In this document: positions 14,519 through 23,161 of the stretch, in pieces | Position numbering within the stretch: position 1 is the stretch's first letter | Layout of the letters: every line of letters starts with the position of its first letter | Assembly: GCA_030602785.1 (NCBI GenBank) | Contig: JAUVZB010000025.1 | Location: 1-34,151, forward strand | Direction of reading: 5' to 3' | Length of the DNA stretch: 34,151 bases | From: Dehalococcoidia bacterium | GTDB taxonomy: Bacteria; Chloroflexota; Dehalococcoidia; GIF9; AB-539-J10 | Position numbers and translations under genes: made by a program | Notes under the pieces: generated by a model | Seen by the model: only the letters and a program-made list of their open reading frames with translations | Told to the model about the DNA's origin: nothing | The model's database searches: none

Positions 14519-14609
14519 ACTGTCGCGCCACGACGGTCTGCGGGGGAGCACTACCGTACTCCGGCGACTCAACGCCGGCATTTCTGCCGGTTCACCGTGG
14601 CGCGACAGT
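14519..14609. other. 14-bp perfect inverted repeat enclosing alternative hairpins
   Basis: ACTGTCGCGCCACG (14519-14532) is repeated inverted at 14596-14609 with 63 bases between. Inside, CCGGCG / CGCCGG (14561-14566 with 14573-14578) competes with CCGGCA / TGCCGG (14575-14580 with 14585-14590). AAGGAGG follows at 14616-14622. This could be a structured leader RNA or a miniature transposable element with short terminal repeats. A short frame after the AAGGAGG (GTG 14622 to TAG 14666, 14 codons) is too short to call. Confidence 0.5.
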
Positions 14610-14789
14610 CGAACCAAGGAGGTGAACTCAATTTCACAATACTCCGCGCGGGACCGATTGCTCTAGGCAGGGTGAGAGAAACACCTGTAGGACGTGGACA
14701 GAAAGAGATGTCGGGATTTGGCCTACATGGCGAGTGGGTCGTTCCTGTATGGTGAGGACATGCACCAAGGCCGGGTGGCGCCGAAAGCG

Positions 14790-14819
14790 GCAGGGGCGGA
14801 CCGGCCGGTCCGCCCCTGC
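14790..14819. repeat. 30-bp perfect palindrome downstream of the DUF4382 operon
   Basis: Bases 14790-14804 are exactly complementary to 14805-14819. The base is GCAGGGGCGGACC, the same GGGCGGAC core seen at 161, 273 and 2794. It sits 22 bases past the stop of the minus-strand DUF4382 lipoprotein gene, where it could also stabilise or end that transcript. Confidence 0.75.
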
Positions 14820-14841
14820 GAGCATCACATGGTAGTGTGGA

Positions 14842-15633
14842 CTAGGACTCTTCGGGTTCCTCGCCGTCCTCATCCGCGGAGTGGCTTCCTCCGGGTTGTC
14901 CGGCCCACTCCGGCTTGCCCGTCTCTTCCGGCTTGCCCGCATCGTCGGGCTTCCCGGCGTCGGCTGATTTCCCCGGCGACTCGGGCTTGCCCGTCCGGAT
15001 GCGCTCCTCAGTGTGCTCAAGGATCCGGTACTGTTGGCCTTCGCCGCTCTCAGTGAGCTGAGGCTTCAGAATGTACTGGCCGCTGTTGCCGGCGCTGTGG
15101 ACTGTGATATCGAAGACGAATTCGGCCGCCTCGCCCTCGGGCTCGTCACCGACGGTGAAGGGCAGCTTGAGCTGGAGCTTGTTCGAGGGCAGCTTGATTT
15201 CGATGGCTTCACCGGCATCTTCTCCCTCCGGGGGCACGAGAAAGCCCCATACTTCGTCGATGTAGAGGAATATCTTCGTGTAGTCCCCTTCAGGGACGTT
15301 GCCCTCCCAGGCGTCTATCGCGTCTAGACCTTGGAACTCCACGAGGTTGACCTCTATCGGTGGCTCGATTGGCTCTTCAATCACGCCCTCGTCATCGCCG
15401 GGCACAAGGCCGATGCCGCTGATGACCACCCAGAGTTCTTCGAAATCGCCGATGTCGTTGGGCTCGTCGCTGATGAGGAGACGGAAGTTGACGTCCTCCT
15501 CGGCGGGCGCAGTTGAGCCGGCGACCGCTTCTTGCCCGGCGGGTGTCGGGGTGGTGGTGTCTGTCACGGCGCAGCCAGCCAGCGGCATAGCGGTGAGTAC
15601 AAGGGTGGTGACCAGGGCGAATGTCTTCTTCAT
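14842..15633 (-). CDS. DUF4382-containing lipoprotein
   Basis: This 263-residue product begins with a lipoprotein signal, MKKTFALVTTLVLTAMPLAGC, with C21 as the lipidation site. A DUF4382 domain follows (about 48-205), recognisable from FRLLISDEPNDIGDFEELWVVISGIGL and the FVFDITVHSAGNSGQYILKPQL strand. The C-terminal tail is a low-complexity GKPxxxG repeat (about 223-250) ending in acidic residues. The domain is expected to lie outside the membrane. ATG 15633 has AAGGAG nine bases upstream. It is the third gene of the sigma/anti-sigma operon and a paralogue of the sensor domain of the second gene. Function unknown. Confidence 0.8.
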   Translation of the reverse strand: MKKTFALVTTLVLTAMPLAGCAVTDTTTPTPAGQEAVAGSTAPAEEDVNFRLLISDEPNDIGDFEELWVVISGIGLVPGDDEGVIEEPIEPPIEVNLVEFQGLDAIDAWEGNVPEGDYTKIFLYIDEVWGFLVPPEGEDAGEAIEIKLPSNKLQLKLPFTVGDEPEGEAAEFVFDITVHSAGNSGQYILKPQLTESGEGQQYRILEHTEERIRTGKPESPGKSADAGKPDDAGKPEETGKPEWAGQPGGSHSADEDGEEPEES

Positions 15634-15716
15634 AACCTGTGCTCCTTCAGACAAGCCGATGTTCTATCTCATGGGTTGAAACGCTGGTTCGCGGGAGATG
15701 TCAGGTTGTGGCAGGA

Positions 15717-16823
15717 CTAGTTCTCCTGTGGTGGATGGCGAGGCCCTGGCGGGTCAGCACCGGGCAGAACCGCGTTTCCGTGTGGCGTGCCACCTTGTCC
15801 ATTGCCGGGAGTCCCGGCAGGGGTGCCTTTTGCATTCTCCTGTGGCTGCACGGGGTCGATGGGGTGGTCTGCGCCGCTCTCGGAAGCCTGCGGTGAAAGG
15901 ATGTACCGACCGTCGGGGCAGGCGCTGTGAACCGTGATGTCGAATACGAACCCGGTCGTGTCCTCATCACCGACGGAGAAGGCAGTAGTGACGTGGAGCT
16001 TGTCTGATGGAAGCTTGACCTCAGCTTCCTCCCCGGTGGACGACAGGATGCCCTTTATGCTCTCGACGCGTATGAAGACCGTGCTGTAGTCGCCTGCAGG
16101 CACATCGCCTCGCCATAGCTCCTGCGCACGGGCTCCCTGAAGTTGGACCAGGTCAGCCATGGACTCCACGGGAGTGAGTTCCACCCACGGGCCGTCGCCG
16201 TGTGGCTTCAGCTCGATTGTGGCGATTGTGATGATGAGGCTCTCGAAGTCACCGATATCGTTGGGCTCGTCGCTTACGTAGAAGACGAAGTTGCCTTCTT
16301 CCCGAGCGGCAGGTGTAATGGGAGGTGTCTCCGTGTCAGTCGGACCGTTCTCCTGTTCCTGTGGTGTTGGCTCGGCGGGTGTCTGCCCCGCTTCGCCCGG
16401 CTGCTCTGTGGTCCCGGGGGGCTGAGACGAGGGGATGGAGGGCATACCGTCCGGGCCAAGCGCAGGTCTGACGAGCAGGATGGCGGTGAGGGCGATGACA
16501 GCCAGGGAGGCGATTGCGGCGGCGGGAAGCGGCCGTGCGAAGAGGCGTTCAATGAGCGAAGGCATTCGTCGGCGGGACTGCTGCCGGAATGCGCGCGCCG
16601 CACGCGCGGAATCCATGCGTGCCCTTGCCCGGATGGCGCCTTGCCCGGATGGCTCGAACGTGAACGCCGTGCGCGCAGTCTCCGAGACACGCAGGAGCGG
16701 CTCGATGCGAAGGGCATGCTCCGGGTAGAGCGCGAGGCACTGCGCCACCGTCTCTCCGCGGGCCACGCGGTCGAGGCAGTCGTCGAGTGCCCTGTCGAAC
16801 TCGTTGATGTCCATTCGTTTCAT
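15717..16823 (-). CDS. Membrane anti-sigma factor fused to an extracellular DUF4382 domain
   Basis: The 368-residue protein has three parts. The cytoplasmic N-terminus (1-95) contains FDRALDDCLDRVARGETVAQCLALYPEHALRIEPLL, a pattern seen in proteins encoded beside ECF sigma factors. A single membrane span lies at about 98-119. A Pro/Thr/Glu-rich linker leads to a DUF4382 domain (about 165-310), recognised by FVFYVSDEPNDIGDF and FVFDITVHSACPDGRYILSP. The start at 16823 is one base from the sigma factor's stop, which indicates coupled translation. Anti-sigma function is inferred from position and layout; no zinc HxxxCxxC motif is present. The DUF4382 part could sense an envelope signal. Confidence 0.75.
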   Translation of the reverse strand: MKRMDINEFDRALDDCLDRVARGETVAQCLALYPEHALRIEPLLRVSETARTAFTFEPSGQGAIRARARMDSARAARAFRQQSRRRMPSLIERLFARPLPAAAIASLAVIALTAILLVRPALGPDGMPSIPSSQPPGTTEQPGEAGQTPAEPTPQEQENGPTDTETPPITPAAREEGNFVFYVSDEPNDIGDFESLIITIATIELKPHGDGPWVELTPVESMADLVQLQGARAQELWRGDVPAGDYSTVFIRVESIKGILSSTGEEAEVKLPSDKLHVTTAFSVGDEDTTGFVFDITVHSACPDGRYILSPQASESGADHPIDPVQPQENAKGTPAGTPGNGQGGTPHGNAVLPGADPPGPRHPPQEN

Positions 16824-16824
16824 G

Positions 16825-17355
16825 TCAGCTGAGCAGCCGCCTTAGTTTCTCGAGCGCGGCCCGCTGCATCTCCCGTACGGAACCATCGCTCTTTCCCAGC
16901 GCCGTGGCTGTCTCCCTGGAACTCAAACCACCGAAGAAACGCAGCGTGATGACGTCGCTCTGGTCCTGCGTGAGATGCTGCATTGCTTCCTTCACGTCCT
17001 TGAGCAAGATGTTCTGCTCTGCGAGTTGCGCAGGGTCAGGGGAGTCCGGCAGCTCGGCCTCGTCCTCATCACTTCGCTCGAAGCGCCCCGCGCGCCTGTA
17101 GCGGTCCACGACGAGGTTGCGGGCGATTCGAAACAACCAGGCCTGCATCGGGAGGCCCCGCTCGCGGAAGGAGTCGAGCGATTCGAAAGCGCGGACGAAG
17201 ACATCTGCCGCGACATCCTCTGCCTCTGTGGGATTGCCGAGACGGGCGTAGGCATAGCGTGCGAGCCTTGGATAGCACGAGTCGAAGAGCGAGCTGAGGT
17301 GCTCTTCCTTGCTATGTCCTGCGTGTGTGTGATCTGTTCCGGATCCCGGAGCCAT
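16825..17355 (-). CDS. ECF-type RNA polymerase sigma factor
   Basis: This 176-residue protein has sigma region 2 (LFDSCYPRLARYAYARLGNPTEAEDVAADVFVRAFESL and LPMQAWLFRIARNLVVDRYRR). A variable acidic linker leads to region 4 (AMQHLTQDQSDVITLRFFGGLSSRETATALGKSDGSVREMQRAALEKLRRLL), the helix-turn-helix that reads the -35 box. It should direct RNA polymerase to a small regulon, probably including its own operon, and be held by the membrane protein encoded next. ATG 17355 is the preferred start because conserved sequence begins soon after; a longer frame to 17451 has no ribosome site. Confidence 0.92.
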   Translation of the reverse strand: MAPGSGTDHTHAGHSKEEHLSSLFDSCYPRLARYAYARLGNPTEAEDVAADVFVRAFESLDSFRERGLPMQAWLFRIARNLVVDRYRRAGRFERSDEDEAELPDSPDPAQLAEQNILLKDVKEAMQHLTQDQSDVITLRFFGGLSSRETATALGKSDGSVREMQRAALEKLRRLLS

Positions 17356-17522
17356 GTCACGCTTTCCCGCTGCGCCAAGCTGCCTCCCAAGTATACACAA
17401 GCTTCGCACGCGGCCGGCCGCGCGCTTGTTAACTGCGTCTTCATATGTCATAACGCAGCGACTACCATTGTGTCAGGACTTCTGCGCGGCATCCGGTGTG
17501 GACCATGTTCGGCGGTTGACAG

Positions 17523-17549
17523 AAAAACGGGCCTGGAACTCCAGGCCCG
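17523..17549 (-). terminator. Intrinsic terminator of the phosphotriesterase-family gene
   Basis: On the minus strand CGGGCCTGG-AGTT-CCAGGCCCG is a perfect 9-bp stem (17528-17549) followed by TTTTT (17527-17523), a textbook Rho-independent terminator. It separates the hydrolase from the ECF operon downstream. Confidence 0.9.
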
Positions 17550-17574
17550 CCTGCGGATAGCCTGTGGGAGTGGT

Positions 17575-18636
17575 CTAGACGAAGCTGAAGAAGCGGCGGG
17601 GGTTCTGCACCATTATGGTGTCGATGATGTCCCTGCCGATGCCGCGTTTCAGCATCATGGGGACAACGTAGTTGGAAATGTGGGCGTAGCCCCATCCACC
17701 GTTGCAGACCAAATTCGTCTTACAGTTGATGTCGTGCGATATGAGCAGCTGGCCAAGGAAACCGGCATCCATCAGGTCGCGCATCTCGTAAATTCGCGTT
17801 GTGTCGTTTGGCAGGTCGAGGTAGTCCGGCGTGTAGAACGAGGGGAAGTGTCCTTCCCAGCCGAACAGATCGTACTCGAGATAGCAGCCGAGCTTCGTGA
17901 GTTCCACCCTGCCATCGTGTGTGCGAATCCTGCCGTCTATGTGGCTGAAGGCCACTCGGCTCATGTCTGCTCCGGCCTCATCAAGTATCCGTGCTGCTGT
18001 TATCGGGCCGAGGGGGTTGCGGCCGGGGTGCACGTTGATTGGCGCACCGGTTGCCTTCTGGGCCTTGACGGCCGCGAGCAGCGACTTCTTCTCGAACTCG
18101 TGCATGGGCCAGGAACAGCCGATCTCGCCGATGACGCCGGACCTGATGCCGGTGCTGCCGACGCCTTCGGTGATGTCTCGCACTATCTCGTCCGCTATCT
18201 CGTCAACCGACATGGAGAAGACACCGGGGTTGAGCGAATTGGCCGAGTAGTAGCCCGACCCCATGATGATGTTGAGCCCCGTGATGCGGGAGATGCGGGC
18301 GAGTGCATTCACGTCGCGACCAAGGCCGTTGTTTCCCTGGTCAACGATGGTCCTGCCGCCGGCTGCCTTGAAATGCAGGATCTCCTTTGTCGCTACTTCC
18401 TCGTCGAACAGACGCAGGTTGTCCGCGCTCTCAAACGGGTGGTAGCGGAGCCAGCTCAGGGTCTCCCAGTCAACAGGCTTGTGCGCGTTGCCTTTCTCCG
18501 CTGAGGCGGAGGGTTCTGTATACAGGGCGCTTCCGTCCATGAGGACGTGCTCGTGTGGCAGCGTGATACCGAGGTCCTGTCCTTCTATCACGCCGAGGAC
18601 TGTCTGAGCCTTGCCTGTGAGTGAAACTACTGACAT
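17575..18636 (-). CDS. Phosphotriesterase-family metal-dependent hydrolase
   Basis: This 353-residue amidohydrolase-fold enzyme has HxH (H28, H30 in LPHEH), a glutamate in GVIGEIG in place of the carboxylated lysine (as in PHP-type members), then INVHPG, AFSHIDG and LISHDIN, giving the remaining histidines and the catalytic aspartate of a two-metal site. The family contains lactonases, esterases and organophosphate hydrolases; lactonase activity is the commonest in environmental bacteria, but the substrate here is not known. ATG 18636 has AAAGGAG upstream. The gene ends at a strong terminator. The upstream gap 18637-18928 shows no clear gene and no promoter I would defend. Confidence 0.88.
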   Translation of the reverse strand: MSVVSLTGKAQTVLGVIEGQDLGITLPHEHVLMDGSALYTEPSASAEKGNAHKPVDWETLSWLRYHPFESADNLRLFDEEVATKEILHFKAAGGRTIVDQGNNGLGRDVNALARISRITGLNIIMGSGYYSANSLNPGVFSMSVDEIADEIVRDITEGVGSTGIRSGVIGEIGCSWPMHEFEKKSLLAAVKAQKATGAPINVHPGRNPLGPITAARILDEAGADMSRVAFSHIDGRIRTHDGRVELTKLGCYLEYDLFGWEGHFPSFYTPDYLDLPNDTTRIYEMRDLMDAGFLGQLLISHDINCKTNLVCNGGWGYAHISNYVVPMMLKRGIGRDIIDTIMVQNPRRFFSFV

Positions 18637-18928
18637 GGCAGTGTGGTCTCCTTTCGTGGTTGCGGGTGCAAGGGCACCCGATGCTCCCCACGACGATACC
18701 ACGTGCCCTGGGGGGAGTCAACGCGGGACTTCGGTCGGTTTGCCGCAAGCCCAGGTTGTCGTCTGGCGGCGTTTCGCCCCGCGGCCCTGCGCCCCCACAT
18801 GGGAAACGCGACGAGAACTATTCCCAACGGACTAATCATTTGCATTGCACAAAGTATCTTGTTACTCTTTCGCGAGTGACCGGCTCCAGCTGGTTGTCAG
18901 AAGAGTACAAGGACGCGAAGGAGGCGTT

Positions 18929-20338
18929 ATGAGATACGCGAGGAGGCTGCTGCTCGCCATCATAGTGACGGTCATTTTTCTGCCAGTGGGTGCAGGAACG
19001 GCGCTCGCGGCTGTTGAAGGAGCGCCTGACCTGGAAGCCCTGGTTGTGGGGGGTAACGAGTTTCAGATCGGTTCCGCGGGTGAACTGCAGATAATGATTC
19101 AGAACAAGGGTAGCTTTGAGGGGCGGGTGAAGGGTGCTGATGACCAGGTGCTGGCGTATGGCTATGGCATCAATGGGATGATGGTGGCCTACCCGTGCAC
19201 CACGACGCAGAACCTCACATTGACCCTCGAGTCAAAGAACCCGCTGATAGAAATCATAGGCGGGTCGGTGTACATAGGAGCGCTGCCGCGCAGCTTCGTC
19301 ACACCGGAGCCGTTGACATTCGGAGTGCGTGTGTACAAGGGCGCGGACGTAGGAGCCTACGACCTGGAGCTGAAGGCCTCGTATGAGTACACCAGCGACG
19401 TGGATTGGCTGAATCCTCCGAGTTCGCTTCCGATGGTGCCGGACCCACGCGCGTACAATCCTGCCACGTACCAGCCACAGTTCTACTTCGTCAGTCAGGA
19501 ACGGACAGAGGTCATTCCTGTCACTATCGATGTCACCGGCAGCTATTTCGAAGTGGTGAAGTCCGAGGGCGAGAGCCTGAGGCCGGGGGCCACGGGCACG
19601 GTGAGAGTGACCCTCGGGAATAACGGTGAGACCGCGTACGAAGTGACCGCCGAAGTTCTCCCGGGTGGCAACTTCGTTCCGGTGGACCGTGCGAGCTACC
19701 TCGGAACCGTGGATGCGGGCTTGCGTGTGACCACGGAGTTCAAGGTTGCTGTCTCACAGGATGCTATCTCCAAGGCGTCTCCACTGAGCATTCGAATCAG
19801 CTACAGAGACAAGGGTGACGCGCTGCGTGAGTCCACGGTGAAAGTAGGCGTGACAATAGGAGAAGATATCGAGTTCGATATCGTGAGGACTGAGCTGGAC
19901 GAGCCGCTTGAGCCGGGGACGCAGCGTGTGCTCTCTGTCTCAATCGAGAATGCCAGCGATACTGACCTGCACGATGCAGTGGCCAGGATAAGCGCCATCG
20001 ACCCGTTCTCCAGTACGGATGAGACGGCCTACATCGGAGAACTGGCTGCGGGAGAAACCAGGGTGGCCAAGTTCAAGATAGGCGCGGACGGCGACGCGAT
20101 ACCGAAGGCGTATGCCCTGGACGTGGACATGAAATACAAGGACGACAACGGGAATTCCTACACGTCGGATGCCATGAAAGCCGATGTTCGGATCGTTGAG
20201 TCGAACAGGCTTTCCACCCAGACGGCCATTCTGCTGGCGGTCGCCGGCATTGCTCTTGGCGGTGGTGCCTATCTGGTGGTGAGGGCTGTCAGCAGGCGGC
20301 GAAAGGCGAATGCCACAACGGAGTTGAGCCCGGGCTAG
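18929..20338 (+). CDS. Surface protein with CARDB-like domains and C-terminal membrane anchor
   Basis: This 469-residue protein has an N-terminal signal peptide (1-27, cut after GTALA) and beta-rich extracellular repeats. The repeats resemble CARDB / COG1361 (S-layer-like) modules with the pattern E.L.PG....V.V.L.N.G, for example GESLRPGATGTVRVTLGNNGETAYEVTAEV and EPLEPGTQRVLSVSIENASDTDLHDAVARI. A final membrane span (AILLAVAGIALGGGAYLVVRAV) precedes a basic tail. ATG 18929 is preceded by AAGGAGG. Its stop is one base from the next start. Pairing with an HAE3 transporter suggests it is the extracytoplasmic partner of that transporter. Confidence 0.82.
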   Translation: MRYARRLLLAIIVTVIFLPVGAGTALAAVEGAPDLEALVVGGNEFQIGSAGELQIMIQNKGSFEGRVKGADDQVLAYGYGINGMMVAYPCTTTQNLTLTLESKNPLIEIIGGSVYIGALPRSFVTPEPLTFGVRVYKGADVGAYDLELKASYEYTSDVDWLNPPSSLPMVPDPRAYNPATYQPQFYFVSQERTEVIPVTIDVTGSYFEVVKSEGESLRPGATGTVRVTLGNNGETAYEVTAEVLPGGNFVPVDRASYLGTVDAGLRVTTEFKVAVSQDAISKASPLSIRISYRDKGDALRESTVKVGVTIGEDIEFDIVRTELDEPLEPGTQRVLSVSIENASDTDLHDAVARISAIDPFSSTDETAYIGELAAGETRVAKFKIGADGDAIPKAYALDVDMKYKDDNGNSYTSDAMKADVRIVESNRLSTQTAILLAVAGIALGGGAYLVVRAVSRRRKANATTELSPG

Positions 20339-20339
20339 G

Positions 20340-22655
20340 ATGTCAGGTCTGTTTGAACGCATCGGCTCTCTAGTTGCACACAGGACTCGCCTTCTTCTGC
20401 TTCTCTCAGGTCTGCTTCTGCTGCCCGCGCTCTACGGCGCGGGGCAGATAGAGATGGAGACAGGCCTGGATACCTTCGTGTCGACCGACACGAAGATGTA
20501 CCGGGACTATGAGACCTACGTAGAGAACTTCGTCAAGGGCGAGGCAGTGATGCTCATGCTGTCGGGTGACGTGTCGAGCGTTGACACACTTCGGGCGGAG
20601 CAACGGTTCGCTGACTCCCTGAACAGCGATGGCAGGGTACTGGTGGTCCAGAGCCTGGCATCTGTCATTGAGGGAGCGATGTGGCGGAGCACGGGTGTCG
20701 CCTACGTGCCTTCCAACCAGGGTGAACTGGACGAGCTGATAGCACATCTTCCCGCGGAGCTTGTTGGCGCACTGCTGCCCGGCGTGCAGTACTCGCTTGT
20801 GTTCGTGGACGTGGAGGCAGGGCTGGAACAACGCGAGCTTGAGGCGCTGCTGGCGCGCGTCGAAGATGTGGCGCGTGAGGCAGGCTTTCCACCCGGCGTG
20901 AACACCGAGACAATGGGAGAGGTCATGTTCGCTGCCGAGATGCAGGACGAGATGGGCAAGAGCCTCCTCCTCATGCTCGCCTCAGTGGTGGCGGCGATGG
21001 TCCTCGTGCTTGCCATTGTCTTCAAGCATGTGAAGCGAAGGCTGATGCCTCTGGTTGGCGTGATTGTCGCCACGCTGGCGACATTTGGAGTGACAGGGCT
21101 CCTGAACGTTCCGCTCACCATGGCATCCATGATCGTGTTTCCGCTCCTCATCGGCATCGGGATTGACTATTTCATCCAGTTCCACAATCGTGTCGATGAG
21201 GAGGTGCGCGCAGGCAAGACGACCGCGCAGGCTGTGAAGGACGGGATGGGGATGATTGGGCCCGCGGTTGCGCTTGCCGCGCTGTGCGGCGGACTTGGAT
21301 TCTCGGCGCTGTTTGGCTCGCCCGTACCGATGATGGTGCAGTTCGGAGGTCTGAGCCTTCTGGGAGTCACGCTGTGTTTTCTTGCCGCCGTGTTCTTCAT
21401 GTCGCCGCTGTTGTACCTCGTGTACAGACGTCGTGTGCCCGTGATCGAGTCCGGACGTCAGGGTGAGGGGCGCACGGAGGCTCCGCAGGAGCTTGGAATA
21501 GAGCGACTGCTTGGGAGGGTCTCTCTATTCTGCGCGAAAAATCCTTTGCCGATCGTCGCGATAGTCGTGCTATTGACGGTGCTTGGCTATTCCTATGACC
21601 AGAAAGTGGGTGTATCGGTGGATGAGAAATCCTACGCCCCGCCTGACATGCCCGTGTTGGTGCAGGCGGCGAAGCTGGAGAGCGTGACTGGTTCCGGGAA
21701 ATCCCTGCAACTGCTCGTCCGGTCCGATGATGTGACGTCGCGCGCCGTCCTCGTCTGGATGGATGAATTTGAGCACTATGTTGTGAGCCGGCACCAACGC
21801 GTCACGGGGAGCTCGAGCCTCGCAGGAGTCGTGAAGGAAGCGGCGGGTGGTTCCATACCGCCAACGTCAGCCGAGCTGGGCATGGTTCTTGAGTCGATTG
21901 ATGACAGCGTGCTGGAACGAGTAGCGAGCGGCACGTCGCTAGGACTTATCACCCTGATGACTGGCAGCATGGAGGCGAGTGCCTTCCGGGAGACTCTGGC
22001 GTCACTTGAGCGCGACCTCGAATGGATGTCACCGCCGCCGGGAACACACGCGACACTCACGGGAGAATCGGTTCTCATGGAGAGCGTGATGGATCCGCTC
22101 ACGAAGGGCCGATACGAGATGACGTTCAAGGGTCTTCTGTTCATCTTCCTGGCGCTCCTGATCGTGTACAGGAACTGGTTCAAGGCACTGATTCCCGTGC
22201 TGCCTGTGGTAATGGTTACCGGACTGTCCGGTGGATTGATGTATGTACTGGGTATGGAATACACGGCTGTCTCCGCCACGATGGGGGCACTCATCATTGG
22301 CCTGGGGGTGGAGTATTTCCTTCTGGTTATGACCAGGTACTACGAGGAACGCGACAAGGGGGTGGGGCCGGAGGAGGCGATGCAGGTGGCGGCTTCGAGG
22401 GTTGGAGTGGCGCTTCTCTCGTCCGGCGCGACCACGATTGGAGGCTTCGGGGCGCTCATGTTCTCGTCGTTTCCTGTGCTGCAGACGTTTGGCACTGTGA
22501 CCGTCATGATATTCGGGTTGCTTCTGCTACTGACATTCACGCTTCTACCTGCGATACTCGTTCCGCTTGACCGCTGGCGGAGCAGAGAGAGAAAGAAAGC
22601 GCGTGTTCCTTTCGTGGCCGCTGACACAGGGGTGCAAGGAGGTTTGGTCGTATGA
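20340..22655 (+). CDS. RND/MMPL-family transporter (HAE3-like)
   Basis: This 771-residue protein has the RND layout: one span near the start (about 18-33), a large outer loop, and five spans including VPLTMASMIVFPLLIGIGIDYFIQFHNR. The pattern then repeats in the second half, with AVSATMGALIIGLGVEYFLLVMTRYYEER as the matching segment. The buried acidic residue in each GxGxD/EY motif is the usual proton-relay site. Many family members export lipids or hydrophobic compounds; the cargo here is unknown. Translation is coupled to the CARDB gene upstream (1-bp gap) and to the MarR gene downstream (ATGA overlap). Confidence 0.88.
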   Translation: MSGLFERIGSLVAHRTRLLLLLSGLLLLPALYGAGQIEMETGLDTFVSTDTKMYRDYETYVENFVKGEAVMLMLSGDVSSVDTLRAEQRFADSLNSDGRVLVVQSLASVIEGAMWRSTGVAYVPSNQGELDELIAHLPAELVGALLPGVQYSLVFVDVEAGLEQRELEALLARVEDVAREAGFPPGVNTETMGEVMFAAEMQDEMGKSLLLMLASVVAAMVLVLAIVFKHVKRRLMPLVGVIVATLATFGVTGLLNVPLTMASMIVFPLLIGIGIDYFIQFHNRVDEEVRAGKTTAQAVKDGMGMIGPAVALAALCGGLGFSALFGSPVPMMVQFGGLSLLGVTLCFLAAVFFMSPLLYLVYRRRVPVIESGRQGEGRTEAPQELGIERLLGRVSLFCAKNPLPIVAIVVLLTVLGYSYDQKVGVSVDEKSYAPPDMPVLVQAAKLESVTGSGKSLQLLVRSDDVTSRAVLVWMDEFEHYVVSRHQRVTGSSSLAGVVKEAAGGSIPPTSAELGMVLESIDDSVLERVASGTSLGLITLMTGSMEASAFRETLASLERDLEWMSPPPGTHATLTGESVLMESVMDPLTKGRYEMTFKGLLFIFLALLIVYRNWFKALIPVLPVVMVTGLSGGLMYVLGMEYTAVSATMGALIIGLGVEYFLLVMTRYYEERDKGVGPEEAMQVAASRVGVALLSSGATTIGGFGALMFSSFPVLQTFGTVTVMIFGLLLLLTFTLLPAILVPLDRWRSRERKKARVPFVAADTGVQGGLVV

Positions 22656-23161
22656 AGACCGCCGAGGAAAGACGAAGACTTATCGACGGGATTATTGAAC
22701 TCGGAGAGACAGAGTCATGGAACCTCCCTCCGGTGATTCCGGAAGACTGGCTGGCGCTGGACCTGACCATGCCTCAGCTCAAGATGATCATGTGCATCTA
22801 CGCACACGGACCTCAACGTGTGAGCGAGATAGCCGCGTCTGTAGGCGTCAGTCAGGCCGTCGTCACAGGTGTAACGGACAGGCTCATCCACCGGGGCCTC
22901 GTTGAGAGGGGTGGGGACCCTCATGACCGCCGCGTCGTTGTTTGCAGCCTCTCAGACGAAGGACGGCAGCTCGGCCACAGGTTGTGGGAGTCCGGCATAG
23001 ACCGTGGCAGGAAGCTGATGGAGGTGATGACGCTCGAGGAACTGCAGCTTCTGAGTGAGGCCGTCGAGATGGTATTCGGCGTCCTCTCCCGCGTGAGAGG
23101 GAAGCTGGGTGCCGACGAGAGCGTTTCGCGTGGACCTGCCCCGGCAACGAAGCGCGACTAG
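22652..23161 (+). CDS. MarR-family transcriptional regulator
   Basis: This 169-residue winged-helix protein has [67 protein letters not shown], the MarR helix-turn-helix, recognition helix and wing. Such proteins usually repress an adjacent efflux operon and let go when they bind a small ligand, so it may control the RND operon it ends. It overlaps the transporter gene by four bases (ATGA). Its stop overlaps the 3' end of the convergent cyclophilin gene (23158). Confidence 0.92.
   Translation: MKTAEERRRLIDGIIELGETESWNLPPVIPEDWLALDLTMPQLKMIMCIYAHGPQRVSEIAASVGVSQAVVTGVTDRLIHRGLVERGGDPHDRRVVVCSLSDEGRQLGHRLWESGIDRGRKLMEVMTLEELQLLSEAVEMVFGVLSRVRGKLGADESVSRGPAPATKRD

Noticed and set aside
16975-18504. 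509-residue open frame on the plus strand
   Set aside because: It runs antisense across the ECF sigma factor, a clear terminator and the phosphotriesterase gene, all of which have strong family motifs; its product shows no family pattern.
18835-18870. Promoter upstream of the CARDB gene
   Set aside because: TTGCAT and TACTCT can be spaced by 17 bases, but each matches only half of the consensus, so it is not reported as a feature.
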